In this document: one piece after another, positions 1 to 8,587 of the stretch | How positions within the stretch are numbered: position 1 is the first letter of the stretch | How the letters are laid out: each line of letters starts with the position of its first letter | Assembly (NCBI RefSeq): GCF_014145335.1 | Contig: NZ_JACIVI010000001.1 | Span: 620,001-684,000, forward strand | Direction: 5' to 3' | DNA from: Aquariibacter albus | GTDB lineage: Bacteria > Pseudomonadota > Gammaproteobacteria > Burkholderiales > Burkholderiaceae_C | Length of the DNA stretch: 64,000 nucleotides | Notes under the pieces: generated by a model | What the model saw: only the letters and a program-made list of their open reading frames with translations | What the model was told of the DNA's origin: nothing | Database searches by the model: none | Translations under genes and position numbers: made by a program

Positions 1-814
1 GGGCTTCGCGCTCGCGCTTCAGAACTTCCAGGTCGCCGGGATTCGGTTCGTAGCCCAGCGTCTTCACGCCGCGCACCGACGCCTCGAGCCAGACCATGCG
101 CTTGAAGTCCTCATTGCCGGAGACGCGCAGCGCCTTCCAGTTGCGCGCCTCGGCCACGTCGACCATCGAGCGGGCGACCGAGGGGCTGTTGGTTTCCGTC
201 GCCAGGCGGAAGGTCGATTCGGTGAAGGCCACGCGCGACGTGTCGCCGCGAAAGCGGTACTCGGTGCGTCCGATGGTCACGTCGCCCATCGTCACCGGCG
301 CGCGCTTGATGATGTAGCGATCCATCAGTGCGGACTCGATGCGAGCCACGAGTGCGGCGCGTTCGGCCTGGGCGTCGATCTTGGCGACGGTCTTGGCATC
401 GACCTGTCCGGGCTGCGCAGGTGCCTTGGCGGCGCCCGGCATCGGAACCACATTGGTGACCTCGGGCACCTCGTCACGCGCTGGTACGGCGTCCAGGGGT
501 CGCTCCGGCGCCGCCGGGCGCTGCGGACCCCGCTGCCACTCGCCATCAACCTTCTGGATCGGCGTGCGCTTGCCGTCCTCGGCCACCGCGACGATGCGCG
601 TGCTGCCGACTTGATCCGCCTTCGCGACCATCTCGGTGAAGGTGTTTGCGCGGTACGTGACTTCCGCGAAGGGATCGCGCATCTCGTAGCGCTCGCCGGG
701 CGTGTCAGCTGGCGTCTGAAACCGCTCGATCGCCACGGGGGCGCGATTGGCCGGCTCGACGGTGCCGCCCTGGGCTGGCGCTGCCTTGCGGACGGGGGAG
801 TTGTCTGCATCCAT
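1..814 (-). CDS. LPD7-domain protein of the conjugative element (C-terminus outside window)
   Basis: The reading frame is open from an ATG at 814 down to the window edge, so about 271 N-terminal residues are visible and the end is missing. The first ~165 residues are polar and low in complexity. From about residue 175 a folded domain appears with the pattern RxxVxxGDVTxGxTEYRFRG, then WKALRVSGNEDFKRxxW and GVKTLGYEPNPGDLEVL. This fits the LPD7 (large polyvalent protein-associated) domain found in relaxase-linked and other mobile-element proteins. It is the last visible gene of the T4SS operon, 32 bp after the OmpA-like gene. No relaxase catalytic motif is visible in this part. A role in DNA processing is inferred from context only. 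Confidence 0.65.
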   Translation of the reverse strand, partial: MDADNSPVRKAAPAQGGTVEPANRAPVAIERFQTPADTPGERYEMRDPFAEVTYRANTFTEMVAKADQVGSTRIVAVAEDGKRTPIQKVDGEWQRGPQRPAAPERPLDAVPARDEVPEVTNVVPMPGAAKAPAQPGQVDAKTVAKIDAQAERAALVARIESALMDRYIIKRAPVTMGDVTIGRTEYRFRGDTSRVAFTESTFRLATETNSPSVARSMVDVAEARNWKALRVSGNEDFKRMVWLEASVRGVKTLGYEPNPGDLEVLKREREA

Positions 815-846
815 GGCGACCTCGCGGTTTTGGGTTGAAGGAAGGA

Positions 847-1491
847 TCAGGGCTGGGCGACAGCCGTCGCGCTGAGCGCCACCGGCAGTGCGCGGTACAG
901 CTCGATCTCGACGCGCCGGTTCAGGTTGCGGCCTCCGGCGCTGGCGTTGTCGGCGACGTGGTCGCCGGCCGGCTGGTAGGTGGCGCGGATGCGTGCGGGG
1001 TCCACGCCCGCGGCCACCAGGTAGTCACGCACGGCGGCGGCGCGCTCGCGGGCGATGCGGCTCTCGGCCGGCGCGTCGCTGGTGGCGTCGGTGCGCCCAC
1101 GCAGCAGGACGAGCGGCGAGGCCTTGGCGTCCTCGACCAGGGCGGCGGTCACCTCGGGCGGGATGGCGACGCGCGTGCTGCCGAAGTCGAAGCGCACGGT
1201 GAAGACGCTGTTGGCCTTCACCGGCTGGGCAGCCGGCGCCTGCATGGCAGCCAGCAGTTGCTGGCGCGCCGTCACGTTGGCGAGCGCGGCAGCCGTGGTC
1301 TCCGCGATGCGACTGGACTCGGTGGCCAGCAGGCGGGTGTTCTGCAGGTCGTTCTTGCACACCTGCAGCTCGACGGCCATCTGCGAGTTCACCGGCCGCT
1401 TCTGCGACTCGTCTACGGTCGGCGGCTGCGGGGGCGAGCTGCAGGAGGCGAGGACGAGCAGCCAGGGGACAAGTGGGGTGGTGTTGCGCAT
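847..1491 (-). CDS. OmpA-family lipoprotein of the T4SS locus
   Basis: A 214-residue protein with a lipoprotein signal: a hydrophobic stretch ends in the lipobox LASC (Cys at about 17), which predicts outer-membrane anchoring. The C-terminal half is an OmpA/MotB-type peptidoglycan-binding domain, with RFDFGSTRV, RGRTDATSD, ARERAAAVRDYL and NLNRRVEI in the expected order. It lies 18 bp after virD4 in the same operon. Because no VirB7-like small lipoprotein is seen in the locus, this protein could tie the VirB9/VirB10 core to the outer membrane and cell wall. That role is inference; the domain call is firm. Confidence 0.85.
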   Translation of the reverse strand: MRNTTPLVPWLLVLASCSSPPQPPTVDESQKRPVNSQMAVELQVCKNDLQNTRLLATESSRIAETTAAALANVTARQQLLAAMQAPAAQPVKANSVFTVRFDFGSTRVAIPPEVTAALVEDAKASPLVLLRGRTDATSDAPAESRIARERAAAVRDYLVAAGVDPARIRATYQPAGDHVADNASAGGRNLNRRVEIELYRALPVALSATAVAQP

Positions 1492-1509
1492 GGCAGGTCT
1501 CCCGCGTTC

Positions 1510-3582
1510 TCAGGGCACGATCTGGGTCTCTTGCGGGCCGGGTTCGACACCCGGCACCGTGTCGATATCCGCGTCGAGCGCGGCCACGTCCAGCGTCGTC
1601 TCCGTCGCGTCGCCTTCGGTGAGCAGGACGCCGTCTTCATCGGGGACAGGCTCGATCGAGCCTCCGATGCCAGGGATCCCAAGCGCGCCCTTGTCGAAGA
1701 AGGTCAGCAACTCGTCGGCGACCTTGTCCGGCGGGCCCTCGAACGAGTCCGGCAGCAGCGTGTGGTCGTGGGCCAGCGCCTCCAGGCTCAAGGTCTGCCC
1801 GGCCGGCAGTTCATCGTCGGCATAGCGCCAGCGCTGCTGGACCCGCGCCAGGTGCAGGTCCATGTCCATCCGCGGCACGGCCGGTGACTTCAGCAGGCGC
1901 GAGGTGAAGGCCCTGTCGCGGTAGTAGCGAATCTTCTCGCCGAGGATGGGCTTGCAGTTCTCGAAGATCACCACCAGTCGTTCGCTGCCCAGCTCCTTGA
2001 ACTCCTGCGGCAGCAGCAGCGCGCGGCGCTGCTCGCTCTCGTTGCGGCTGACGGTGCTTGAGCCCTGGCCGCTGAAGGAGCGGCTGCGCCCCCGCGACGT
2101 GGCGCGCTCTGTGAAGTGGCCGAGCATGGCGCTGTACTCGTCGGCATCGCGCTGCTCGCGCGGCGCGTAGAGAATCTGCAGGCCGTGGTTGGTCGCGAAG
2201 GTCCGGGCTTCCTTGTCGCCGTAGACCGCATCGAGCTGCGACATCGCCTGCACCACGGTCAGCAGGCGCAGGTTGTAGCCGGCCAGGAAGGCCGCGGCGT
2301 TGGTGATGACGCCCACCCGGCCCATCGCCGTGAACTCGTCGTTGACCAGCAGGCACTGCAGCTTCAGCGTCGCATCCTGCTCGGGCAGATGCTGGGTGTT
2401 CAGGCTGACGAGCTGCGAAAAGAACAGGTTCAGCAGCGGGCGGGCATTGGCCAGCCGATTCGGTGGAATCCGGACGTAGACCGACATGCGGCGGCGGCGC
2501 ACGTCCTCGAGCCGGAAGTCGTCGGCGCTGGTCGCTGCATCGACGATGGCATCCGCGAAGATCGTCAGCGGCGCGTTGAAGGTGGCGACCACGCTGGACA
2601 GCGTGTTCTCCGAGTTCGACAGCAAACGCTGCAGGGCGTCGGCGCACTCGTCTGACAGCGGGTAGCCTTCCTCGCGGCGTTGCGTGATCAGGCCGCTCAG
2701 GTGGTCCTTCAGCGACCGGCCCTTGCCCGAGGACTGGCGCAGCATCTCGCCGATGGTTCGGGGGAGCGAGAGGGTTTCGAGGAGGACGAGGCCCAGGCCG
2801 AGGAACAGATTGCGCGCCTGGTCGTTGAAGAAGGCTTCGGACGAGGTGGCGCCGCCGTCGTTGGGGAAGAAGACCTGGCCGATGGTGAGCAGGTCGCCGA
2901 CGCGGTGCAACGGGCTGGGGCGCACGGCAGTCAGCGGGTTCCAACGGTGGCTGCGCGCGTCCTCGTCGAAGGGCGAGAAGGCATAGACGGCCTGGCTATG
3001 TGCCGCGCGGTAGCCGGCCGTGATGTCGTAGTTCTCGCCCTTGATGTCGAGCACCACGACCGAGTCGGGCCAGTTCAGCAGGTTCGGGATGACGACGCCG
3101 ACCCCCTTGCCGCTTCGGGTGGGCGCCGACAGCATCACCGAGAGCTGGCCGGGCAACGATAGGAATCTGCCACGGTGCCGGCCAATCAAGATGCCCGGTT
3201 GCCCGTCGCTTCCGGTCAGCCCCGCGCGATCGACCTCGCCCGGGCTGGCGAACCGGGCATCGCCGTGCAGCGCCCGGCGCGGCCGTGCGGCAGCAACGAG
3301 TCCGGCCGGCAGCAGGATCAGCAGGCCAATCCCCGAGACGCCGATGGCGAGCTGCAGCTTCTTGCGGAGCTGCGCATCGTTGGCGTAGAGGTCCCAGTAA
3401 TGAACGATGCTGGTGAACTGGGCCTGCTTCGGGTTCGCCTTGTTCAGCACCAGGAACAGGACTCCGGCCACGTACACGGCAGCGCAGGCGAGCGCGACGT
3501 AGCCGGCGACAGCGAATACGCCCGCGGCTACCTTGCGGCCCGTGGGCCAAGCGGAGAACGGCAGGGTTGCAACGCTGCTCAT
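1510..3582 (-). CDS. virD4: VirD4/TraG-type type IV coupling protein
   Basis: A 690-residue inner-membrane ATPase that delivers the relaxase-DNA complex to the secretion channel. Two N-terminal membrane segments (about 18-46 and 78-98) precede the motor domain. The Walker A motif APTRSGKG is at 153-160, followed by the family pattern VVVLDIKGENYD at 175-186. The Walker B region reads LLVNDEFTAMG. A long acidic C-terminal tail follows, as in many coupling proteins, and may dock substrates. Its start overlaps the virB11 stop by 4 bp, so the two are translationally coupled. Confidence 0.95.
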   Translation of the reverse strand: MSSVATLPFSAWPTGRKVAAGVFAVAGYVALACAAVYVAGVLFLVLNKANPKQAQFTSIVHYWDLYANDAQLRKKLQLAIGVSGIGLLILLPAGLVAAARPRRALHGDARFASPGEVDRAGLTGSDGQPGILIGRHRGRFLSLPGQLSVMLSAPTRSGKGVGVVIPNLLNWPDSVVVLDIKGENYDITAGYRAAHSQAVYAFSPFDEDARSHRWNPLTAVRPSPLHRVGDLLTIGQVFFPNDGGATSSEAFFNDQARNLFLGLGLVLLETLSLPRTIGEMLRQSSGKGRSLKDHLSGLITQRREEGYPLSDECADALQRLLSNSENTLSSVVATFNAPLTIFADAIVDAATSADDFRLEDVRRRRMSVYVRIPPNRLANARPLLNLFFSQLVSLNTQHLPEQDATLKLQCLLVNDEFTAMGRVGVITNAAAFLAGYNLRLLTVVQAMSQLDAVYGDKEARTFATNHGLQILYAPREQRDADEYSAMLGHFTERATSRGRSRSFSGQGSSTVSRNESEQRRALLLPQEFKELGSERLVVIFENCKPILGEKIRYYRDRAFTSRLLKSPAVPRMDMDLHLARVQQRWRYADDELPAGQTLSLEALAHDHTLLPDSFEGPPDKVADELLTFFDKGALGIPGIGGSIEPVPDEDGVLLTEGDATETTLDVAALDADIDTVPGVEPGPQETQIVP

Positions 3583-4664
3583 GCCGCCGCCGCCTGCTGG
3601 TCCCAGCGGCCGAGCCGTTGGCGCCGGGGCTCATAGAGGATCTCGGAGATGAAGCGCCCGCGCTCGTCGCGATCAAACTGCACGATCACGTCGACGACGA
3701 CACTCAGCAGCCACTTGATCTCGTCCATGCGCAGGCCACCGCCGGCGCCGGTCTCCCGGATCATCAGCGACATCTGCTCGAAGGCCAGCGCGCAGCTCCC
3801 GGCGTGAACGCTGGTGATGCTGCCCGGGTGGCCGGAGGCTGCGAGCCGGACGAAGTAGAAGCACTCGTCGCCGCGCACCTCGGCCAGGAAGATGCGGTCG
3901 GGCTTCATGCGAAGGCAGGCTTCGAGCAGCGACTTGGCCGTCACGCGGGCCGTGCCCTGGGCATCCTTGCTGTAGAACAGGTGCACCACGTTCGGGTGGT
4001 TCGGCAGCGTCAGTTCGGCCGTGTCCTGGATGGTGATGAGCCGCTCGTGCTTCGGCACTTCCTCGACCAGGCCCTTCATGAAGGTGGTCTTCCCCGAGCC
4101 GGTCTTGCCACTGACGACGATGGTCTGGTGCTTGCGAACCGCCAGCCTCAGGAAGTCCGCATAGCGGCCGGCATCCTTCAGTTCCACCAGTTCGCGCTCG
4201 AAGGGCAGCAGTTCGGCGTTCGGTGTACGCGTCACCGCCGCCGTGCGCCCGAACAGGCCCTCGCGCTCGAAGTCATCGAGCCGCTTGATCAGGTGCGACG
4301 GCTTGCGCACCGTGATCGAAACCGTGCCGCGTGGCACGGCCGGTGGGATGACGAACTGGATGCGCTCGCCGCTGGGCAGCGTGGCCGACAGCAGCGGCCG
4401 TTCCTGGTTCACCTGCTGGTCGCAGAAGGTGGCCACGGCGGTGGCCAGCGACAGGCAGCGCTCCTGCGTCATCTCCGGAGCCGGCACGGTCTGCCAGCCG
4501 TGCACGGTCTCGACGAGCAGTTCGCCCGGCCGGTTCACGCAGACTTCCAGCACGCCAGGGGCGTCGAGCTGGTCGCGCAGTGGCCGCAGGAACTCGACAA
4601 CCGAGGTGGCGTCGCCGCACCAGCCTTCGCCGAGGCCTTCGTGCTCGCAGGCGTGCTGGTTCAT
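3579..4664 (-). CDS. virB11: VirB11 secretion ATPase
   Basis: A 361-residue hexameric traffic ATPase of the PulE/VirB11 family that works at the cytoplasmic base of the T4SS. The Walker A motif GKTGSGKT is at 186-193. It is followed by the Asp-box-like ITIQDTAEL and by the C-terminal RMKPDRIFLAEVRGDE and SGHPGSITSVHAGS (Walker B and His box). Length is typical of the family. It sits between virB10 and virD4 with 4-bp overlaps on both sides. Confidence 0.96.
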   Translation of the reverse strand: MNQHACEHEGLGEGWCGDATSVVEFLRPLRDQLDAPGVLEVCVNRPGELLVETVHGWQTVPAPEMTQERCLSLATAVATFCDQQVNQERPLLSATLPSGERIQFVIPPAVPRGTVSITVRKPSHLIKRLDDFEREGLFGRTAAVTRTPNAELLPFERELVELKDAGRYADFLRLAVRKHQTIVVSGKTGSGKTTFMKGLVEEVPKHERLITIQDTAELTLPNHPNVVHLFYSKDAQGTARVTAKSLLEACLRMKPDRIFLAEVRGDECFYFVRLAASGHPGSITSVHAGSCALAFEQMSLMIRETGAGGGLRMDEIKWLLSVVVDVIVQFDRDERGRFISEILYEPRRQRLGRWDQQAAAA

Positions 4665-6112
4665 GGCGTGCCCTCGCGCTGTGGGGCGGCGGCCGTGGGC
4701 TTCAGTTCATACACCGACGAGAAGTCCACGTCGCGTGCGACGTAGATGCCGACGATGCCGCCCTGGTTCTGGTAGATCAGCGGCGGGATGTTGATCGTGC
4801 TGTCCAGCACCTTCTCGGCCAGCTTGCTGGTGTTGGCCGTGGTGGACGGCAGCACGATGGTGTCGGCCTGCCGGTCGCTGGCCTGGTTCTGGATGACCAG
4901 CTTCACCGAGTCGTCGATCAGCGACAGGAGCATGGCCGCACCGATGCGCTCGCCCCAGCGGTTGTCGACGTAGCCGTCGATGCCGGACTCGCCGAGCTGG
5001 CCGGTGCCGGGCGAGTCGATGTCCACCGTCACGCCCAGCGGCGTGCGGATGCGCGTCCACAGCACGGGGATGCGCACCGTGCCGGGCCGGACCGAGGCGA
5101 TGCGGTACTCACCGTCCAGGTGCGAGCCGCGCTCGATCAGCAGCACGCGGCCGTCGTCGCTGAAGACATTGCGTTGGACCTGGCAGCCGACCAGGCCCGA
5201 GGTGGCGCTGATCACCTTGGTCTTGAGTGCGCAGGTGAAGGCGGTGCCCTTGGGCAGCGTCAGGCTGCGGTTGCCGAGCATCGAGGCGGCCACCTTGGGA
5301 GTGGCCGAACCCTGGAGCTGGCCGCCGAACAGGCCAGCACCGGCGGCGGCCACGGCGGCGGGTGGGGTGCCTACCATTGGGGGCCCGCCGAGGAGTGCCC
5401 CTGAAGGCATGTTGCCGGTGGCCTGGCCGGTCGCCAGCGCTGCGGTCTTGGTCAGGCTTTCGAGCATCCCCTGCAACTGGCGCTGGTAGCCCTGCAGGTT
5501 GCGCGAGGTCGCCGCAATCGGATCGTTCGGGTCCGTGGCCTCAGGCGCAGGGGTGCCCTCCGAAGCGGGTGCAATGGCCTCCGACCTTCGGGTGGAGGCC
5601 CCAGGCGCCGAGAGGGCCCCCGGCCGGGTGGTGACCAGCAGGACGGGGGCATCCTCGGGAGGGACCACCTTCGGGCCGCCCGATGCGGGCGCCCCCGATC
5701 CGGTGCGCCGCACACCGATGGGTTCGGCCAGGTCGTCGGCTGTGGGCGTCAGGGCCGGGATGCGCGGTGCGGTGGCCACCGCAGCACTGGCGGTCGGTGC
5801 CGGCGGCATCTCGAGCCGGCGGGGTTCGGAGGTTGCAGCGGTGGGCTTGTCCTTCACCAGCTTCGACTCCTCGTCGGCCTTCTTGCCGCTGGCCGAGAAG
5901 CGCTGGATCGTTAACGCAGCGACGGCGACCAGCGAGCCGACCAGCAGAAGCACGGCCAGCAGCCCCTTCTTCGACATCGAGATGCGCTGCCGGGTCGCAA
6001 CGTTGGGGATGCCCGGCTCACCGGGCAGTGGAGAGATCGTGTTGCCATCGGCGTCGGCGTCGGCGCGCAGGCTGGGCTCGCGGTCGCGCGGATCGGTGGG
6101 GTCGTGCGTCAT
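4661..6112 (-). CDS. virB10: VirB10 T4SS core-complex protein
   Basis: A 483-residue protein that spans both membranes in the T4SS core complex. The start is placed at the ATG at 6112 because it overlaps the virB9 stop by 4 bp; the upstream in-frame extension reads as arginine-rich out-of-frame virB9 sequence. A single membrane segment lies at about 50-68. A Pro/Ala-rich periplasmic linker follows, then the C-terminal TrbI/VirB10 domain (LPKGTAFTCALKTKVIS, GSHLDGEY, DSPGTGQLGESGIDGYVDN) from about residue 260 to the end. Confidence 0.94.
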   Translation of the reverse strand: MTHDPTDPRDREPSLRADADADGNTISPLPGEPGIPNVATRQRISMSKKGLLAVLLLVGSLVAVAALTIQRFSASGKKADEESKLVKDKPTAATSEPRRLEMPPAPTASAAVATAPRIPALTPTADDLAEPIGVRRTGSGAPASGGPKVVPPEDAPVLLVTTRPGALSAPGASTRRSEAIAPASEGTPAPEATDPNDPIAATSRNLQGYQRQLQGMLESLTKTAALATGQATGNMPSGALLGGPPMVGTPPAAVAAAGAGLFGGQLQGSATPKVAASMLGNRSLTLPKGTAFTCALKTKVISATSGLVGCQVQRNVFSDDGRVLLIERGSHLDGEYRIASVRPGTVRIPVLWTRIRTPLGVTVDIDSPGTGQLGESGIDGYVDNRWGERIGAAMLLSLIDDSVKLVIQNQASDRQADTIVLPSTTANTSKLAEKVLDSTINIPPLIYQNQGGIVGIYVARDVDFSSVYELKPTAAAPQREGTP

Positions 6113-7029
6113 GGTGTCGCTCCCTTGCGCGCGTCCGAGGGCGCCTGGTTGCCGCTGGCATCGGCCTTGAGCACGCGCTGCACGCCGGGCACCGTGGTGC
6201 CGTCGCCGGGTGGCCGCCCGTCGAGATCGAAGGCTTCGTTCCACAGACCGACGACCGCTGAACCGGCGCGAAGCATCAGCTTCCGGCTGACGCGATCGAC
6301 CACGAGCAGGTCGTCTTCCATCCGCGCGTTGACGAGCGTCTCGCTGCCGTCGCCGAGCACATGGAACACGGCGGGCACCTCGCGGTTGCCAGGGAACCGC
6401 AAGTACGTGAAGCGGCCGTCGTCGTAGACCAGCGTCGGCACAATGTCCTGCGAGCCGGTGCCCTCAGCGATCGAGTACTGCGTGTTCATCACCTGGGGCT
6501 TGGCCTGCAGGCGTTCGGCGACAACCTGCTGCGGTGGCGGAGGCGGCGGAATGGTCGGCAGCGCGACGAGGGGCGCCGCATCGCGCAGGGCGAATCGGGC
6601 GGCAGGCACCACGCGAGGAGGCGCCTTGACCACCAGCCGGTACACCGGTGGCTTCGGATCGCCGTCGGCGAGGACAACGAAGCGGAAGGTGTGCGTGCGA
6701 CGGTCGGTGACCACGGCCAGGTTGTTGGCGGCGCTGGCCGAACTCTTGGCCTTGACGAACAGGTTGCGGCCACCGGGCTGCGCGGCCACGCACCAAGCGG
6801 CATCCGCCTTCGTGCAGTCCCCGCCGAGGCCTGCTGCGACCTCGGTGATCGACTCGTCCGCATCAAGCACCACCAGCGTCACGACGCCGCGCTTGACGGG
6901 CACCGTGACCACGGCACGCGGGTCATAGACGACTTCGCGCAGGCGCGGGTCGGCAGGCTCGGGCGCGGCGCCTGCGTTGCCGCACAGTCCCGCGCAGCTC
7001 AACGCGACCAGCCAGGCGAAGGCCTTCAT
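6109..7029 (-). CDS. virB9: VirB9 T4SS outer-membrane core protein
   Basis: A 306-residue secreted protein with a Sec signal peptide of about 22 residues. It has the VirB9/CagX features: DPRLREVVYDPRAVV near the mature N-terminus, TDRRTHTFRFVVL in the middle, and a C-terminal domain with VYDDGRFTYLRFPGNREVP and DRVSRKLMLRAGSAVVGL. The middle linker is proline-rich. The ATG at 7029 is chosen because it begins the signal peptide and overlaps the virB8 stop by 4 bp. Confidence 0.94.
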   Translation of the reverse strand: MKAFAWLVALSCAGLCGNAGAAPEPADPRLREVVYDPRAVVTVPVKRGVVTLVVLDADESITEVAAGLGGDCTKADAAWCVAAQPGGRNLFVKAKSSASAANNLAVVTDRRTHTFRFVVLADGDPKPPVYRLVVKAPPRVVPAARFALRDAAPLVALPTIPPPPPPQQVVAERLQAKPQVMNTQYSIAEGTGSQDIVPTLVYDDGRFTYLRFPGNREVPAVFHVLGDGSETLVNARMEDDLLVVDRVSRKLMLRAGSAVVGLWNEAFDLDGRPPGDGTTVPGVQRVLKADASGNQAPSDARKGATP

Positions 7030-7799
7030 GGCTTGGCCCCCGGTGCAGCCGTGTTGATCTCGGGATCGGAGCGGTAAGCCGTCACGACGAAGCCGAACGG
7101 GTTCTCGAGCCGGTCGCGTTCCTTGGCCAGCACCTTGGGCTGGTACTGGTAGACGACGCTGGCCACGTGTCGCGTGGTGACCTCGGGCAGGTTGCGGTCG
7201 GTGAGCCGCACCACCTTGTCGTAGGTGACGGTGGCCTCGCCCTTGTTGCCAGGACGTCCGGACGCGGCCAGCCGGACGCCGATGACGTTGATGCGCCAGT
7301 CCTCGGCTGCGCCGATCTTCTTCTGCAGGGCGGCGTCGCCCTCGAACTGGCGGTTGTAGTCCGCGAAGACGCCGGGCACCGCCATGCGGGCGACCTGGTC
7401 GAAGTCGCGCTGCAGGAACATCCAGCTGTAGCCCTCGCGGGCACGCACGAAGGTGGCGAGGTTGTGCTTGTCGAGCGCTTCCATCGGCGGGATGGTCTCG
7501 ACGGCTAGGCGCTGCTGGATCGTGGCCTCGCCGGTCACGCGGTCGACCACGATGGGGATCTCCACCACGCGGCGCAGCGGACCCTGGACGAACACCGCCG
7601 CGATGCCGATCAGGCCCAGCACGAGGCCGGCGATGGCGACCCACCATGCGCGGCGCTCGGAGCGTTCCAGCATCATGGCCCGGTCGACTTCCCACGCACG
7701 GTTGGCATCGATTGCGGTCGTCTCGGCAGCAACCTTGCCGGCGTCGCGCGAACGCTCCGGCAATGCAGCGGCTCTTCCTGGCGTCAGGACGGCACTCAT
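7026..7799 (-). CDS. virB8: VirB8 inner-membrane assembly factor
   Basis: A 257-residue bitopic protein. The N-terminal cytoplasmic part ends in a membrane segment at about 52-73 (VAIAGLVLGLIGIAAVF). The periplasmic domain shows family features in RDFDQVARMAVPGVFADYNRQFEG and in a C-terminal strand pattern ending ENPFGFVVTAYRSDPE. VirB8 nucleates T4SS assembly and contacts VirB9 and VirB10. About 57 bp separate it from virB5, and no gene is visible in that gap. Confidence 0.93.
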   Translation of the reverse strand: MSAVLTPGRAAALPERSRDAGKVAAETTAIDANRAWEVDRAMMLERSERRAWWVAIAGLVLGLIGIAAVFVQGPLRRVVEIPIVVDRVTGEATIQQRLAVETIPPMEALDKHNLATFVRAREGYSWMFLQRDFDQVARMAVPGVFADYNRQFEGDAALQKKIGAAEDWRINVIGVRLAASGRPGNKGEATVTYDKVVRLTDRNLPEVTTRHVASVVYQYQPKVLAKERDRLENPFGFVVTAYRSDPEINTAAPGAKP

Positions 7800-7856
7800 G
7801 GTGTACCTCCGTGGGGCTGCGCCGAAGACCCGGCGCAGCGGTTCAGTGCTTGAGCA

Positions 7857-8561
7857 TCAGGGCAGGTAGTCGGCCACCTTCCCGGTACGGGCGAGCATCT
7901 GGTACTGCCGCTCCCGCTCGCGCGACCGGGCGATGCGCTCCTCGCTGTCGGCCATGCCCTGCAGCATCTGCACCTGGGACATCTCGTGCGCCAGAAGCGC
8001 GTTCTCGGCGCCGATACGGGCCTGTATCTCCTGCACCGCCTTCTGGTCGGAGGTGGCGTTGATCTGGCCCATCAGCGACTGGATCTGCGAAAGACGGCCC
8101 GCCGCCGACTTCATCGCGTCCTGCAGCAGTCCCTTCTGCTGGTACGGCTGCGCCAGCGTGGCTTGGCAGCTGGTCCGGGCGTCGCCGGACAGGTCCATGC
8201 AGTTGTAGACCATGCCCGCGTCGCGCAACGCCTTGGCCGTGCCGTTCAGCCCCGAGTACCCCGACGTGTTGATGGCGTTGAGGTAGGTGTAGGCCTCGGC
8301 CGGCACGTAGTTCTTCAGCATCGGGTTGTTGAACACGTTGCCGAGGTTGCGGATGCCGTTGATGCTGTTGAGCTGGTCCTGCAGTTGGGTGATCTGCTGG
8401 ACCTGGTTGCTGATCTCGGTGACATCGTTCAGGACCTGCAGGATGGTCTGGATCAGGTTGGCGATGTCGATGACGGGGATGCCCTGCGCGCGCGCACTCC
8501 CGGCACCGAGGCTGCCGGCAACAAGGACAGCGGCGGCAGCGGCCTTCAGACGAGTCTTCAT
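7857..8561 (-). CDS. virB5: VirB5/TrbJ-like minor pilus protein
   Basis: A 234-residue exported protein with a Sec signal (MKTRLKAAAAAVLVAGSL, cut after ARA). The mature part is largely helical and Gln/Asn-rich (LNDVTEISNQVQQITQLQDQ), with a coiled-coil C-terminal half, as expected for VirB5/TrbJ pilus-tip proteins. The ATG at 8561 is chosen because AAGGAG lies 6 nt before it; an in-frame TTG 15 bp upstream overlaps that ribosome site. The gene lies after virB6, not before it as in the classic virB order. Confidence 0.85.
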   Translation of the reverse strand: MKTRLKAAAAAVLVAGSLGAGSARAQGIPVIDIANLIQTILQVLNDVTEISNQVQQITQLQDQLNSINGIRNLGNVFNNPMLKNYVPAEAYTYLNAINTSGYSGLNGTAKALRDAGMVYNCMDLSGDARTSCQATLAQPYQQKGLLQDAMKSAAGRLSQIQSLMGQINATSDQKAVQEIQARIGAENALLAHEMSQVQMLQGMADSEERIARSRERERQYQMLARTGKVADYLP

Positions 8562-8587
8562 CTCACGCTCCTTCAACAGGTTGGTGG

